Source: JBBQED01 sp038320345 (GTDB lineage Bacteria; Bacteroidota; Bacteroidia; AKYH767-A; OLB10). From it: a DNA stretch of 64,000 nt. A program made the position numbers and the translations under genes. This document shows, one piece after another, positions 53,254 to 63,288 of this stretch. Every line of letters begins with the position of its first letter. Within the stretch, counting starts at the first letter, position 1. Under the pieces are notes generated by a model. It did no database searches and had not been told where the DNA came from. It saw nothing but the letters and a program-made list of their open reading frames with translations. The stretch spans positions 186,001 through 250,000 of the forward strand of contig JBBQED010000004.1 in assembly GCA_038320345.1 (NCBI GenBank), given 5' to 3'.

Positions 53254-53631
53254 ATGGCCCTCAATAAAAATCATGAATTCGAAGAGCTGGATGGTGTTAA
53301 ATGTTGTATTGTAGAACGATCGGTAACAACAAGCAGGGCGGAATTTTTAAGAACACTATTAACAGGAAATGGATTTACCGTCATCGTCAGTGGAATCGTT
53401 CCAAAAACTCCTCCTCCTACCGCAGTTGCAGAAGGAGAAACACCACTGCCGCCTGCACCCACTCCTGTTCCTACAGCGTTTACAGTGGGAGTAACTGGCA
53501 TGACCTACAATACGATCAATGCAATATTTGGTCGTCAATTACGCACCAAGGAAGGACATGTTGTAACACTAGCTTATTGGAAACAACAGGAATTAATTTC
53601 GAATGAGGAAATTCCGTATTTTGAAAAGTAG
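53254..53631 (+). CDS. Small unknown protein following nuoN
   Basis: 125 residues from the ATG at 53254, 12 bases after nuoN; the longer frame begins inside nuoN. The N-terminal part has an adjacent cysteine pair (GVKCCIVERSV), then a proline-rich hinge (TPPPTAVAEGETPLPPAPTPVP), then FTVGVTGMTYNTINAIFGRQLRTKEGHVVTLAYW. No family is recognised. Its place in the operon suggests translation coupled to nuoN and perhaps a role in assembling or feeding complex I; that is inference. Confidence 0.75.
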   Translation: MALNKNHEFEELDGVKCCIVERSVTTSRAEFLRTLLTGNGFTVIVSGIVPKTPPPTAVAEGETPLPPAPTPVPTAFTVGVTGMTYNTINAIFGRQLRTKEGHVVTLAYWKQQELISNEEIPYFEK

Positions 53632-53651
53632 GAATATTTTGAATTTATAAT

Positions 53652-54881
53652 TTATTCAAACAACACTTTCAAATAAAATTTAGGATCCTTTAATCGTCCG
53701 CGCAGATCCAGATCTTCAAACATACAACTGATTGTTTCGCGCAATGTTTTACTTCGGATGGCTTTATTGACGATCATATTAAATAGCCAAGGGTACATTA
53801 CCATTTCCTGCATTTTTTTACTCAGACTTAGTTCTGGCCATAGTCGTTTGTAAACTGAGGCATCATAGCTTTTGAAGGAAGAGGCGGAAAAATTTCTTGC
53901 GGGATAATTATCTATTATTGTTTCGGCAGCTTTCAATCCACAGATCATTGCATTACCGATTCCTTCTCCTGTAAATGGATCAATTAAAGAGCCTGCATCT
54001 CCCAGCAGCATAAAACCATCACCGGAAATACTTCGTTTTTTAGAACCTAACGGTAACCCATAGCCACGAATTTCTCCATCTAGAGTAGCCCCATCAAAAC
54101 GTTTGCTAAGTACCGGATGAGTGGCAATCAGTTTCAACATTTCCTGTTTCAGATTCACCTTCTTTTTACTCACGACATCACTTCTCATTCCCACGCCCAC
54201 ATTTGCATCACCATTAGGGAGAGGGAAGATCCAGAAATAACCAGGTAAAAATTCTTTCAAAAAATGAAGCTCGATGAATCCCTGCTGATCGAGATCTTTC
54301 ACTCCTTTATAATATCCACGTAATCCCGCACAGTAATGTTCGTCTTCCATATGGATGCCACCAACTTCTTTTGCAAAACGTGAATGTGCACCATCTGCAG
54401 CCAACACAACTTTTGTACGAATTACGGTTTCATTATTTTTATCACTCAAGATCCATTCCTCCTGCTCTTTCTTGAATTGAGTAATTTTTAAACCGGTAAT
54501 TGTTTTTACAGATGGGCATGCAGAAGCTTTCTCAAAAAGCCAATTATCAAAATCAATTCTCTTACTAATAAATCCTGGAGGATCTCGCGGATCATTTTCT
54601 CTTCGAAACGGGACTTTTAACGACTTCCCATTTGGTGCTACAAAGGTTACTCCATGTGAAGGCAAAAATGTTGGAAGCAAATTTAATTCATTGGGTAAGT
54701 CATGCTGAATACGTTTTAAAGTAAGAATCACTTTACCACTTAAGGCATCACCGCATACTTTATCCCTTGGGAAAATCGATTGATCAATCAACAAACAGGG
54801 TATTCCTGCCTTTGCCAGAGCCAAAGCCGCTGTACTCCCCGCAGGTCCTGCTCCTAGAATTGTAATATCAGTTGAAAGCAC
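53652..54881 (-). CDS. FAD-dependent oxidoreductase, geranylgeranyl-reductase family
   Basis: 409 residues. An N-terminal Rossmann fold ITILGAGPAGSTAALALAKAG binds FAD, CGDALSGKV and the central AADGAHSRFAKEVG motif are typical, and LLGDAGSLIDPFTGEGIGNAMICGLKAAE is the second FAD-binding GD block of the geranylgeranyl-reductase/FixC-like group. Such enzymes reduce prenyl chains or hydroxylate aromatic rings. A 275-base gap precedes the divergent adhesin. A near-consensus TATCTTTT lies just upstream on the minus strand. Substrate not inferable. Confidence 0.88.
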   Translation of the reverse strand: MLSTDITILGAGPAGSTAALALAKAGIPCLLIDQSIFPRDKVCGDALSGKVILTLKRIQHDLPNELNLLPTFLPSHGVTFVAPNGKSLKVPFRRENDPRDPPGFISKRIDFDNWLFEKASACPSVKTITGLKITQFKKEQEEWILSDKNNETVIRTKVVLAADGAHSRFAKEVGGIHMEDEHYCAGLRGYYKGVKDLDQQGFIELHFLKEFLPGYFWIFPLPNGDANVGVGMRSDVVSKKKVNLKQEMLKLIATHPVLSKRFDGATLDGEIRGYGLPLGSKKRSISGDGFMLLGDAGSLIDPFTGEGIGNAMICGLKAAETIIDNYPARNFSASSFKSYDASVYKRLWPELSLSKKMQEMVMYPWLFNMIVNKAIRSKTLRETISCMFEDLDLRGRLKDPKFYLKVLFE

Positions 54882-55156
54882 GGTGAAAAGATAGGAATGA
54901 ACAGCTAAAGTTCAGGGTATTCAGGAGTCCTTTTCTTTAACATATTGCTGGATCCTATTTCTTGCTTGTTGTTTTTGCCTACAAAAAACCTTTGAGCTAT
55001 TAATGAAAAATCTAACTAAACTGCGAGAAGTACAAGGTTTTCAGGGTTTTAGCATGAATTAAGGGCTTTCAGTTCTGGTAATTATTAGCTTACTTTATCT
55101 TCCCTTTACCGAATCCTTACCAAACCACTATTACCCCCTAACTAAACACCATTATT
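54882..55156. other. Intergenic region between divergent genes
   Basis: About 275 bases serving both the leftward oxidoreductase and the rightward adhesin. No hairpin or exact -7 element facing the adhesin was found. Confidence 0.35.
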
Positions 55157-58100
55157 ATGAAATTATCCTGGCGCGTAGCCCTATGCTATGTGTGGTTCCT
55201 TATCGCCCTACCCTTGGGTTCATATGCCACACATTTAATGGGAGGAAATCTGACCTATCAGTTTCTGGGCTTAAACACTTCCACTAACCAATACGAATAT
55301 ACAGTAACTCTGAATCTATATCGATATTGTGCTAATGGTAGTTCTCAATTACCCGCAACCATGGATATCGGTTTATACAGAGACGATCCAAATAATCCTA
55401 CTGGAAATAAATTAAGAGTAGTAGATACGAGTCTGCCTTTAATTAGTCAGCAGTTTATTACTCCGCCCAATGCGAACGATAGTTGCACCTTCACTCCCAA
55501 TGTTTGTGTAGAAGAAGGAGTTTATCAGGCTGTAATTTCAGTTCCTGATTCACTAGTCAATTATTATTTGATTTCTGATCGTTGCTGCAGGAATAATAAC
55601 ATTGCAAATCTTGATAATCCTCAAGATGTTGGTCAGGCCTATTTCGCAGAATTACCTCCAGCCATTGAAGGTAACAGTTCTCCAACATTTGCCGTTGCTC
55701 CCGTGCCCTTTATCTGTGCTGGTGACACTGTAAGTATTTTAAATCAAGCGAGTGATGTTGATGGAGATTCATTGGTCTATTCTTTTGTTACGCCTTATGC
55801 AGGAATTAGTTCAAATGTTCAACCGAATCCTAATCCTCCAGCTGTTTACACATGGCCAATACCAGATGTTACTTACGCCGCAGGATTTAGTTTAGCAAAC
55901 CCATTTGGTGCTGGTGGATATTCTTCTATTGAATCTACCAGTGGACTCACGTCTTACCTTTCACAGAATCAAGGTTTCTATGTAATAGCAATTGAAATCA
56001 GCGAATACAGAAATGGTGTATTGATCGGTATCACTCGTCGTGATATCCAGATTATTGTGATTACTTGTCCTGCGAATCCTGCACCAAGTCTTGCAACAGG
56101 AAGTACGCAAACTACTTACACCATTCAAGAAGGCCAAACACTTTGTTTCAATGTTGGATTTACGGATTCAAACGGAGATAGTTTGTTTGTTACCCATACG
56201 GGAGATATTTTCAATTCCATTCTTACAAATCCTGCTGCAACATTATTGAATGCTAGCGGTCTTGGAAGCGCAAGCAGTCAATTCTGCTGGACTACTTCTT
56301 GCAATCAAGGAAGAACGAATCCATATCAGTTTAGTGCGGTAGCAAATGATAATGGTTGTCCTGCAAAAACTACCAATGTTGTTTACACTATAAATGTAAT
56401 TAATACTGCAAAGCCTACTACTTTATTTGGTCCTGATACACTTTGTTATAATGCGGCAACAGGTATTGCTTATAGTGTTTCTGCCAATCCGAGTTATACC
56501 TATAACTGGACTATTTCACAAGGTAGTCAGTTAAGCGGATCAAATACTGGTTCTATTACCGTAGGCTTTAATGCGACGGGGAATGCTACCATTGCTGTAG
56601 TTGCTGTTAATCAATATGGATGTACATCCGATACACTTAAGAAAACTGTATTTATTAAAACGCTACCCACTGCCATTGCAGGAACTGATATTCATTTCTG
56701 CTCAGGAGGAACTGCAACAATTGGTACAGGAACAACAGCTGGTTATACTTATTCATGGAGCCCAGCAACAGGATTGAGTTCAACTACAATTTCTAATCCT
56801 GTAGTTACCTTTAATAATACCGGCACTACTCCCGTTTCACAAGATTACATCGTAACAACAACGGCAAACGGTTGTTCTAATGCAGATACGATTACAGTGA
56901 CATCGGATCCATTTCCAATTGCGAACGCAGGAAATAATGCAACTCTTTGTTCTGGTTCTAGTATTCCAATCGGTAGCTTGCCTACTGCTGGATATACGTA
57001 TTCATGGTCACCATCTGGAGGATTAAGTAATAATGCGGTTGCTAATCCTGTGGTAACACTTACTAATGTTACGAATCAGCCAGATACTTTACTATATTAT
57101 TTGATTGTACAAAATTCATTTGGCTGTGCCGACAGTGATACTGTTCAAGTTGTTGTGCGTCCAGTGCCAAATGCAGTTGCAGGCAGTGATTTAAGTTTTT
57201 GCTCTGGACAAAGTGGGACGATAGGATCGGGAACCATTTCCGGATACTCTTATAGTTGGAGCCCTACGGGTGGATTAAGTACGCCAACAACAAGTTCGAC
57301 AGGAGTTAGCTTAACTAACTTAACTACGGTTAATGATACCGTTAGTTTTATATTAACTACAGGATGGTTTGGTTGCACGGATAGAGATACTGTTGATGTA
57401 ATTGTTCGACCGAACCCGGTCTCTACCGCTGGGAATAATCAACTTTTATGTTCAGGAAATACGGTTCAACTGGGCGCTGCAAATACTGCTGGCTATACTT
57501 ATTCTTGGAACCCTGCAAGCGGTTTAAGTAATGGTTCAATTTCTAATCCTACACTTACACTTACGAATACAAATTCTATTCCCGATACTTTGCAATATGT
57601 GGTCACTACAACACTCGCAGGTTGTGTAACAACAGATACTGTGCAAGTAATTTCTAGTCCTGTTCCAACAGCTACCGCAGGAAGTGATGTCACTTTTTGT
57701 TCAGGACAAACAGTAGCAGTAGGAACTGCTGCAGTGGGTGGGTATGCATATACTTGGAGCCCTGCAACTGGATTGAGTAGCGTTAGTATTTCTACACCTA
57801 ATCTCACACTCACCAATCCCACCAACGCTGTTGATACCGTTCAATATATTATGTCGGTGAATTGGTTTGGATGTATTGACAGAGATACCGTTCAAGCATT
57901 TGTAAAACCATTGCCAGTTTCAGAAGCGGGAACAAATTCATCTCCATGCTCTGGTGATACCATCACACTTGGAACAGCAACCACAGCAGGATATACTTAT
58001 AGCTGGACGCCTGCAAGTGGATTAAGTTCAACTACAATTTCTAATCCTGTTGTCATTGTAAATAATGCTGGACCAGGGAATACTACTTTAGGATACTTAG

Positions 58101-60622
58101 TGACTACTACACTCAACGGTTGCACAACAACTGACAGCGTTACATTAATTGTTAATCCGTTGCCGATAATTCTTGGTACGGTTAATCCGATCGTTATTTG
58201 TGTTGGAAATTCTGCAACATTGAATGCCGTCGGAGCAAATACTTATAACTGGGCATTACTTAGTGCTCCGGGAACTAGTATTGGAACAGGAGCAAGTTTA
58301 ACAGTTAGTCCAACCACAAGTACATCTTACATCGTAACCGGAACAAGTTCCGCAACTTGTGTAAACACCGATACAGTCGCATTACAAGTTAATCAATTAC
58401 CAAATGTGCAGTTAACCTCTGTTTCTGATAGTATCTGTGCTGGTGATTCCATTCTACTTAATAGTAACGGTGCAACGAGTTACTCTTACTCTATCCTTGG
58501 AGGCGGTGTGATTGGAACAGGTACATCGATCATAGTAAGTCCTGTGATTACCACAACTTATATTGTATCAGGAGCTGATGCTAACCTTTGTTCGAATACA
58601 GATACATTAACGATCAGAGTAAATCCAGCTGCAACAGTAAACGGAATTACTGGAACATTATCTATCTGTCCTGGTGTAACGGGCGTTCCATATTGGATAA
58701 ATAATCCAAATCCGAATTCTTCGTATATATGGACCGTTAGTAATGGGGTGTTGTCTGGTGGACAAGGATCAGATACCGCTTTTGTAAATTGGGATTCATC
58801 GGGTGTTGGAGCTGTGACCGTTATCGAAATTACAGATCGTGGCTGTCAATCAGACTCCGTAATTCTACCCGTAAACATCAATGTTATTCTTACTCCACAA
58901 GCACCAACAGGCGCGAATGTGCTTTGCGCTAATCAAGCACAAGGAATCACTTATACTTTATTAAATACACCTGGCTCTACCTACAATTGGTTGGCGCAAG
59001 GTGGATCGATTGTTTCAGGTAATGGAACCAGTTCAGTAACGGTTGACTGGAATGTATCCGGACCAGCTACTGTAGCTTTATGGTATGAAGAAACGAGTGT
59101 TACTGCTGATACAGTTTGTTTCGGAGTTTCCGATACCTTCTTCGTAACTATTAATCCTATTCCTGTTACAAGTGCAATTACCGGGACTGGTGCAATTTGT
59201 GTTTTCGATTCTGCACAATATAATGTTACCAATGCTGCTGGATCTACATTCCAGTGGACAGTTAACGGAGGCAGTATTTTATCAGGTCAAAATTCTAATA
59301 GCGTAAACATTGCATGGAATGCAAGTGGAACAAATACAATTACTGTACAAGAAACAAATAGTTTGAGTTGTACTGGAGTTCCGGTAACATTAAATGTAAC
59401 TGTGAATGCATTACCTACTATTTCTGCTGGAAGTACTGCTACAATTTGCTTCGGCGACAGCACTCAACTCAATGCAACCGGTGGAGTTTCTTATAACTGG
59501 AATCCTTCAACTGGTTTGGATAATTCCACAATTGCGAATCCGATAGCTTACCCATCAGTGACAACAACATATACTGTAGTGGGTACTGATATTAATGGAT
59601 GTCAAAATAATGCGAATGTTGCTGTCAATGTTAATGCTCTTCCAATTGTTGATGCAGGTTCTGCACTTGCTATTTGTATTGGAAGTGATACCACATTAAA
59701 TGTAACTGGTGGAACGAGTTGGTTATGGTCGCCTGCTTTAGGATTAAATGACCCAACAAGTGCAACTCCAATTGCTAATCCAGTAGCGTCAACGATGTAT
59801 ACTGTAATAGCCACAGATGCTAATGGTTGTAGTAATGTTGATTCGGTACAATTAACGGTGAACTCGTTACCAGTAGCGGTTACAGGAAGTAATCAACTTA
59901 TTTGTAACGGAAGTGGAGCGCAATTAAGTGCTTCCGGTGGTGTAAGTTACTTGTGGAGTCCTTCAATAGGATTAAACTTTGACAATATTGCGAATCCAGT
60001 AGCGAGTCCTAGTGGAACACAACTTTATACCGTTACTGTTACTGATATCAACGGATGTCAAGATGATGCTCAAGTTGAAATTTCTGTAAATGATCAACCA
60101 AATGCTGAACTATTCATTGATACCACTGCTACGCTAGCATCTTGTTCCGGAGTAACTGTTACACTGGTTAACAACAGCACCGATGCACTGAACTATTATT
60201 GGAATCTTGGCGATGGTACATCAAGTACAGATCCCGGAAGTATTATTCATGAATATCCGTTTGCACAACAAGCTACAATAACTTTGATTGCTTATAATAA
60301 TTTATGTAGTGATACTGCATCCATTCCATTAGACTTAAAATCATTGAATGATTACCTGAAAAATCTTCCTAATGTTTTCTCACCGAACGGTGATGGAATC
60401 AATGAATGTCTTAACTTAGGTAGTCAAACTTCATTTGAAGAATGCAGTTCATGGAAAGTATTCAATCGTTGGGGCAAAAAAGTATTCCAAAGCGATGCCA
60501 ATAACCCTTGCTGGAATGGTAAGCAAGACAACAGTGGAGATCCACTTCCTTCTGGAGTTTATTTCTACATCTTAGATATTGGCAATACACAACATAAAGG
60601 GGTTGTAGAATTGATTCGTTAA
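55157..60622 (+). CDS. Giant surface adhesin with PKD-like repeats and type B (CHU_C) C-terminus
   Basis: 1821 residues. A signal peptide (MKLSWRVALCYVWFLIALPL...) precedes THLMGGNLTYQFLG, a common start of Bacteroidota gliding-associated surface proteins. The middle is more than ten modules of roughly 100 residues, each with a CSG(x)T/S-x-x-x-G, a GYTYSWSPATGLS-like phrase and ISNPVVT, that is, PKD/Ig-like adhesive modules with recurrent DNA-level similarity. Residues about 1735-1821 (LPNVFSPNGDGINECLNL, WKVFNRWGKKVF, DPLPSGVYFYILD) are the type B sorting domain, so SprA exports it to the surface. Probably a cell-surface adhesin. Confidence 0.93.
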   Translation: MKLSWRVALCYVWFLIALPLGSYATHLMGGNLTYQFLGLNTSTNQYEYTVTLNLYRYCANGSSQLPATMDIGLYRDDPNNPTGNKLRVVDTSLPLISQQFITPPNANDSCTFTPNVCVEEGVYQAVISVPDSLVNYYLISDRCCRNNNIANLDNPQDVGQAYFAELPPAIEGNSSPTFAVAPVPFICAGDTVSILNQASDVDGDSLVYSFVTPYAGISSNVQPNPNPPAVYTWPIPDVTYAAGFSLANPFGAGGYSSIESTSGLTSYLSQNQGFYVIAIEISEYRNGVLIGITRRDIQIIVITCPANPAPSLATGSTQTTYTIQEGQTLCFNVGFTDSNGDSLFVTHTGDIFNSILTNPAATLLNASGLGSASSQFCWTTSCNQGRTNPYQFSAVANDNGCPAKTTNVVYTINVINTAKPTTLFGPDTLCYNAATGIAYSVSANPSYTYNWTISQGSQLSGSNTGSITVGFNATGNATIAVVAVNQYGCTSDTLKKTVFIKTLPTAIAGTDIHFCSGGTATIGTGTTAGYTYSWSPATGLSSTTISNPVVTFNNTGTTPVSQDYIVTTTANGCSNADTITVTSDPFPIANAGNNATLCSGSSIPIGSLPTAGYTYSWSPSGGLSNNAVANPVVTLTNVTNQPDTLLYYLIVQNSFGCADSDTVQVVVRPVPNAVAGSDLSFCSGQSGTIGSGTISGYSYSWSPTGGLSTPTTSSTGVSLTNLTTVNDTVSFILTTGWFGCTDRDTVDVIVRPNPVSTAGNNQLLCSGNTVQLGAANTAGYTYSWNPASGLSNGSISNPTLTLTNTNSIPDTLQYVVTTTLAGCVTTDTVQVISSPVPTATAGSDVTFCSGQTVAVGTAAVGGYAYTWSPATGLSSVSISTPNLTLTNPTNAVDTVQYIMSVNWFGCIDRDTVQAFVKPLPVSEAGTNSSPCSGDTITLGTATTAGYTYSWTPASGLSSTTISNPVVIVNNAGPGNTTLGYLVTTTLNGCTTTDSVTLIVNPLPIILGTVNPIVICVGNSATLNAVGANTYNWALLSAPGTSIGTGASLTVSPTTSTSYIVTGTSSATCVNTDTVALQVNQLPNVQLTSVSDSICAGDSILLNSNGATSYSYSILGGGVIGTGTSIIVSPVITTTYIVSGADANLCSNTDTLTIRVNPAATVNGITGTLSICPGVTGVPYWINNPNPNSSYIWTVSNGVLSGGQGSDTAFVNWDSSGVGAVTVIEITDRGCQSDSVILPVNINVILTPQAPTGANVLCANQAQGITYTLLNTPGSTYNWLAQGGSIVSGNGTSSVTVDWNVSGPATVALWYEETSVTADTVCFGVSDTFFVTINPIPVTSAITGTGAICVFDSAQYNVTNAAGSTFQWTVNGGSILSGQNSNSVNIAWNASGTNTITVQETNSLSCTGVPVTLNVTVNALPTISAGSTATICFGDSTQLNATGGVSYNWNPSTGLDNSTIANPIAYPSVTTTYTVVGTDINGCQNNANVAVNVNALPIVDAGSALAICIGSDTTLNVTGGTSWLWSPALGLNDPTSATPIANPVASTMYTVIATDANGCSNVDSVQLTVNSLPVAVTGSNQLICNGSGAQLSASGGVSYLWSPSIGLNFDNIANPVASPSGTQLYTVTVTDINGCQDDAQVEISVNDQPNAELFIDTTATLASCSGVTVTLVNNSTDALNYYWNLGDGTSSTDPGSIIHEYPFAQQATITLIAYNNLCSDTASIPLDLKSLNDYLKNLPNVFSPNGDGINECLNLGSQTSFEECSSWKVFNRWGKKVFQSDANNPCWNGKQDNSGDPLPSGVYFYILDIGNTQHKGVVELIR

Positions 60623-60650
60623 ACGATTAATAAACAACAACTTATTATTA

Positions 60651-60680
60651 AAAAAGGGATTCCAATCGGGATCCCTTTTT
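60651..60680 (+). terminator. Terminator after the adhesin gene
   Basis: AAAAAGGGATTCC / GGGATCCCTTTTT, 13-bp stem with one T-G pair, 4-base loop, then TAAT. Starts 29 bases after the stop. Confidence 0.85.
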
Positions 60681-60732
60681 TAATAACCTTTTCTCAGGGT
60701 TCGGCGTATAAATCAGGTACAAATTTAACCTC

Positions 60733-62721
60733 ATGGTTCGCCGCATCTTATTCATGATACTCTTGCTAATTGGCCAAAACAGGGTCAATGCTCAGGAAAC
60801 GGGGCAGCTATCGTCATCGGGTTTTGATACGCTTTCGTTACAGGATTTACTGAACATTAAAATATCGGTAGCCTCAGTGAAAGCTCTTACTCCAAGACAA
60901 TCTCCGGGAATTATCAGTTATTTTTCTGCTGACGATATCCGTAAGAGTGGAGCACGCGATCTAATCGATTTGCTAAGTACAATTCCTGGTTTCGATTTTG
61001 GAGTTGATGTAGAAGGTGTAGTTGGCTTAACAGTACGTGGCAACTGGGCTCACGAAGGAAAAGTAGTACTGATCATTGACGGACAGGAAATGAATGAGGG
61101 ACTATACAGTACTATTCAGTTAGGCAATCATTATCCCATAGAAAATATTGAAAAAATTGAAATCATACGTGGACCTGGATCCGCATTATATGGTGGAAAC
61201 GCAGCATATGCGGTAATCAATATTATCAATCGGAAGCCCTTATCGGGAAATGAAATTCAAGCCTCAGCGAATTACAGTGTAGCACAGGAAATTTTTGGCC
61301 GCAGAGGCGCCAACTTATACCTCGGTACCAAGAAAAATAAAAGCAATATTTCACTGCAAAGTAATTTCAGTGAATCGAATCGTAGTAATCATCAATACAC
61401 TGATGTTTATGGAGCAAGCTATGATATGAAAGATAATTCTAGGATTAACAATATTTTTTTCAACCTAGGAGCAAACACAGGTAATTTAGGATTCAGAGCT
61501 ATTGCAAATCATTACAGTATCGAATCTCGTGATGAATATGTAAAACTTCTAAGCAAACCCAACAATCTATCATTTACAAGCTATCAAGGTGAAGTAAACT
61601 ATACACTTAAAATTGGTGACAAGATCACCATTCTGCCAAAAATTAATTTCCAACATCAAGTTCCCTGGGAAAATGAACCATTGAAACTATCTGGAGAAAT
61701 AGCCCCCTTTAAAATCTCCAGCCAACGAACTTCTGCAGCAGTTACTGCAATACTTGAGGCTACAGATTATCTTAATATCACTGCAGGAGCCCAGTATTTT
61801 TATGACCGCTCTGAACATCTGGAACCTAATACTACATTTCAGTCGAATGAAAATAAAATCCTGAACTATAACAACTCAAGTGTTTTTGTACAAGGACTTA
61901 TAAGTTCAGCAATTGCAAATATTATCGCAGGATTTCGATACAACGACAATAGCATCTTCGGCTCGACTATTGTACCAAGGGTAGGAATTACAAAAGAGTT
62001 CAGAAGTTTTCACGTGAAAGCCCTTTACAGTAGATCATTTAGATCACCAGGCACACAGAATATAGATCTATCGAAAGATATAATCCCAGAAAAAACTGAT
62101 GTCCTTGAGGTAGAAACCGGATACAGCATCAATGAATATGTCAATGTCGTCGTGAATGCATATACGCTAACTACTAGAGATCCTATCATCTACTATTTTA
62201 ATCCGACAACTAACTATGATGCCTATACCAATTCTGAACGGATCGGCACCAATGGCATTGAATTGACTTTTCGTTATAAAAAATCTAGAGGAGGAATAGA
62301 TATCGGTAGTTCATGGTATCAAAGTAATGATCAAAGCAAAAACAATCCATATATCAATTTAATGGATGAAAAAGAACATCTTGGAATATCGCCTTTGAAA
62401 ATAAATTTAAAAGTTCATTTTCAATTTCTTACCAACTTAACCGCTTATACATCGGCGGTCTACCTTTCAAAAAAATCAGCCATTACTGCTTTAGATGTTG
62501 AAACAAACAACGCCATCTACTCACGGTTACCTGAAACAGTAAACATAAATTTTACACTGGATTACAAATTCTTAAAAGTCAAAGGCTTTTCAGCACAACT
62601 GAGCGCATATAATTTATTAGATCAAAAGAATTGGTTTGTTCAGCCTTATAACAGTAATCATGCACCACTTCCAGGTTTGGGTAGAGAATTTCAATTAAAA
62701 TTAATTTATCAGAACTTCTGA
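60733..62721 (+). CDS. TonB-dependent receptor with plug domain
   Basis: 662 residues. A signal peptide (ending VNAQ) is followed by LSLQDLLNIKISVASVKAL and a plug domain (SPGIISYFSADDIRKSGARDLIDLLSTIPGF..., VTVRGNW-like VGLTVRGNWAHEGKVVLIIDGQEM, ENIEKIEIIRGPGSALYGGNAAYAVINI). The rest is a beta barrel ending in YQNF, the terminal Phe of outer-membrane proteins. No STN domain is present. Immediately behind lie a YfiR-like protein and a membrane sensor, so it may take part in signalling instead of, or besides, import. Ligand unknown. Confidence 0.93.
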   Translation: MVRRILFMILLLIGQNRVNAQETGQLSSSGFDTLSLQDLLNIKISVASVKALTPRQSPGIISYFSADDIRKSGARDLIDLLSTIPGFDFGVDVEGVVGLTVRGNWAHEGKVVLIIDGQEMNEGLYSTIQLGNHYPIENIEKIEIIRGPGSALYGGNAAYAVINIINRKPLSGNEIQASANYSVAQEIFGRRGANLYLGTKKNKSNISLQSNFSESNRSNHQYTDVYGASYDMKDNSRINNIFFNLGANTGNLGFRAIANHYSIESRDEYVKLLSKPNNLSFTSYQGEVNYTLKIGDKITILPKINFQHQVPWENEPLKLSGEIAPFKISSQRTSAAVTAILEATDYLNITAGAQYFYDRSEHLEPNTTFQSNENKILNYNNSSVFVQGLISSAIANIIAGFRYNDNSIFGSTIVPRVGITKEFRSFHVKALYSRSFRSPGTQNIDLSKDIIPEKTDVLEVETGYSINEYVNVVVNAYTLTTRDPIIYYFNPTTNYDAYTNSERIGTNGIELTFRYKKSRGGIDIGSSWYQSNDQSKNNPYINLMDEKEHLGISPLKINLKVHFQFLTNLTAYTSAVYLSKKSAITALDVETNNAIYSRLPETVNINFTLDYKFLKVKGFSAQLSAYNLLDQKNWFVQPYNSNHAPLPGLGREFQLKLIYQNF

Positions 62722-62750
62722 AATTGAAAGCGTTCCGAACATATTTATTC

Positions 62751-63278
62751 ATGGTTAGAATGTTCATTCTGATGACCGCATTAATTCTATGCGGCATGAA
62801 AGCGGACTCTATCAATTCGGAGGGACAGGATGAATATACTGTTAAAGCGCTATTCGTTTACAATTTTATTAAACATATTGAGTGGCCTGCTCCTAAAAAT
62901 CAAAGCTCCACATTTACCATATCCGTTTTGGGAAATTCTGAGGTCACTGGCAAACTTGAAGCATTACTCAAAGGGAGAAAAATCTTTGATAAAACTTTTG
63001 AGATAAGAGTGTGCAATAATCTGGATGAAACTGCAAACAGTCAGATCATTTATATCAGTAAATCCCAAAGCGAAAAAATAAGTTCTCTTCTTGAAAAACT
63101 TTCTGGCAAAGGTGTGCTGATCATTGCTGAAGACCGAAATATGGCGGCTCGTGGGGCTTGCATTAATATCATCCAAAGTAATAATCATATGCGTTTTGAA
63201 TTGAATGAAAGCGCTCTTAAAAAAGAAGGACTTAAAATTTCCAATCAATTATTAGAATTAGCTACCGTAGTAAAGTAA
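62751..63278 (+). CDS. YfiR-like periplasmic protein (DUF4154)
   Basis: 175 residues from the ATG at 62751, which starts a signal peptide; a TTG at 62724, 2 bases after the TonB receptor stop, could start it 9 codons earlier. The family pattern is clear: EYTVKALFVYNFIKHIEWP near the start, FTISVLGNS, IIYISKSQ, VLIIAE and a C-terminal MRFELNESALKKEGLKISNQLLELA. YfiR binds and inhibits the periplasmic part of a membrane sensor. The next gene, 10 bases on, is such a sensor. Both starts are tightly packed behind the receptor gene, indicating an operon. Confidence 0.88.
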   Translation: MVRMFILMTALILCGMKADSINSEGQDEYTVKALFVYNFIKHIEWPAPKNQSSTFTISVLGNSEVTGKLEALLKGRKIFDKTFEIRVCNNLDETANSQIIYISKSQSEKISSLLEKLSGKGVLIIAEDRNMAARGACINIIQSNNHMRFELNESALKKEGLKISNQLLELATVVK

Positions 63279-63288
63279 ATTAAGCAGC

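Noticed and set aside
57499..57895. Minus-strand frames within the adhesin gene
   Set aside because: They are shadows of a highly repetitive coding sequence with valine/threonine-rich antisense translation.
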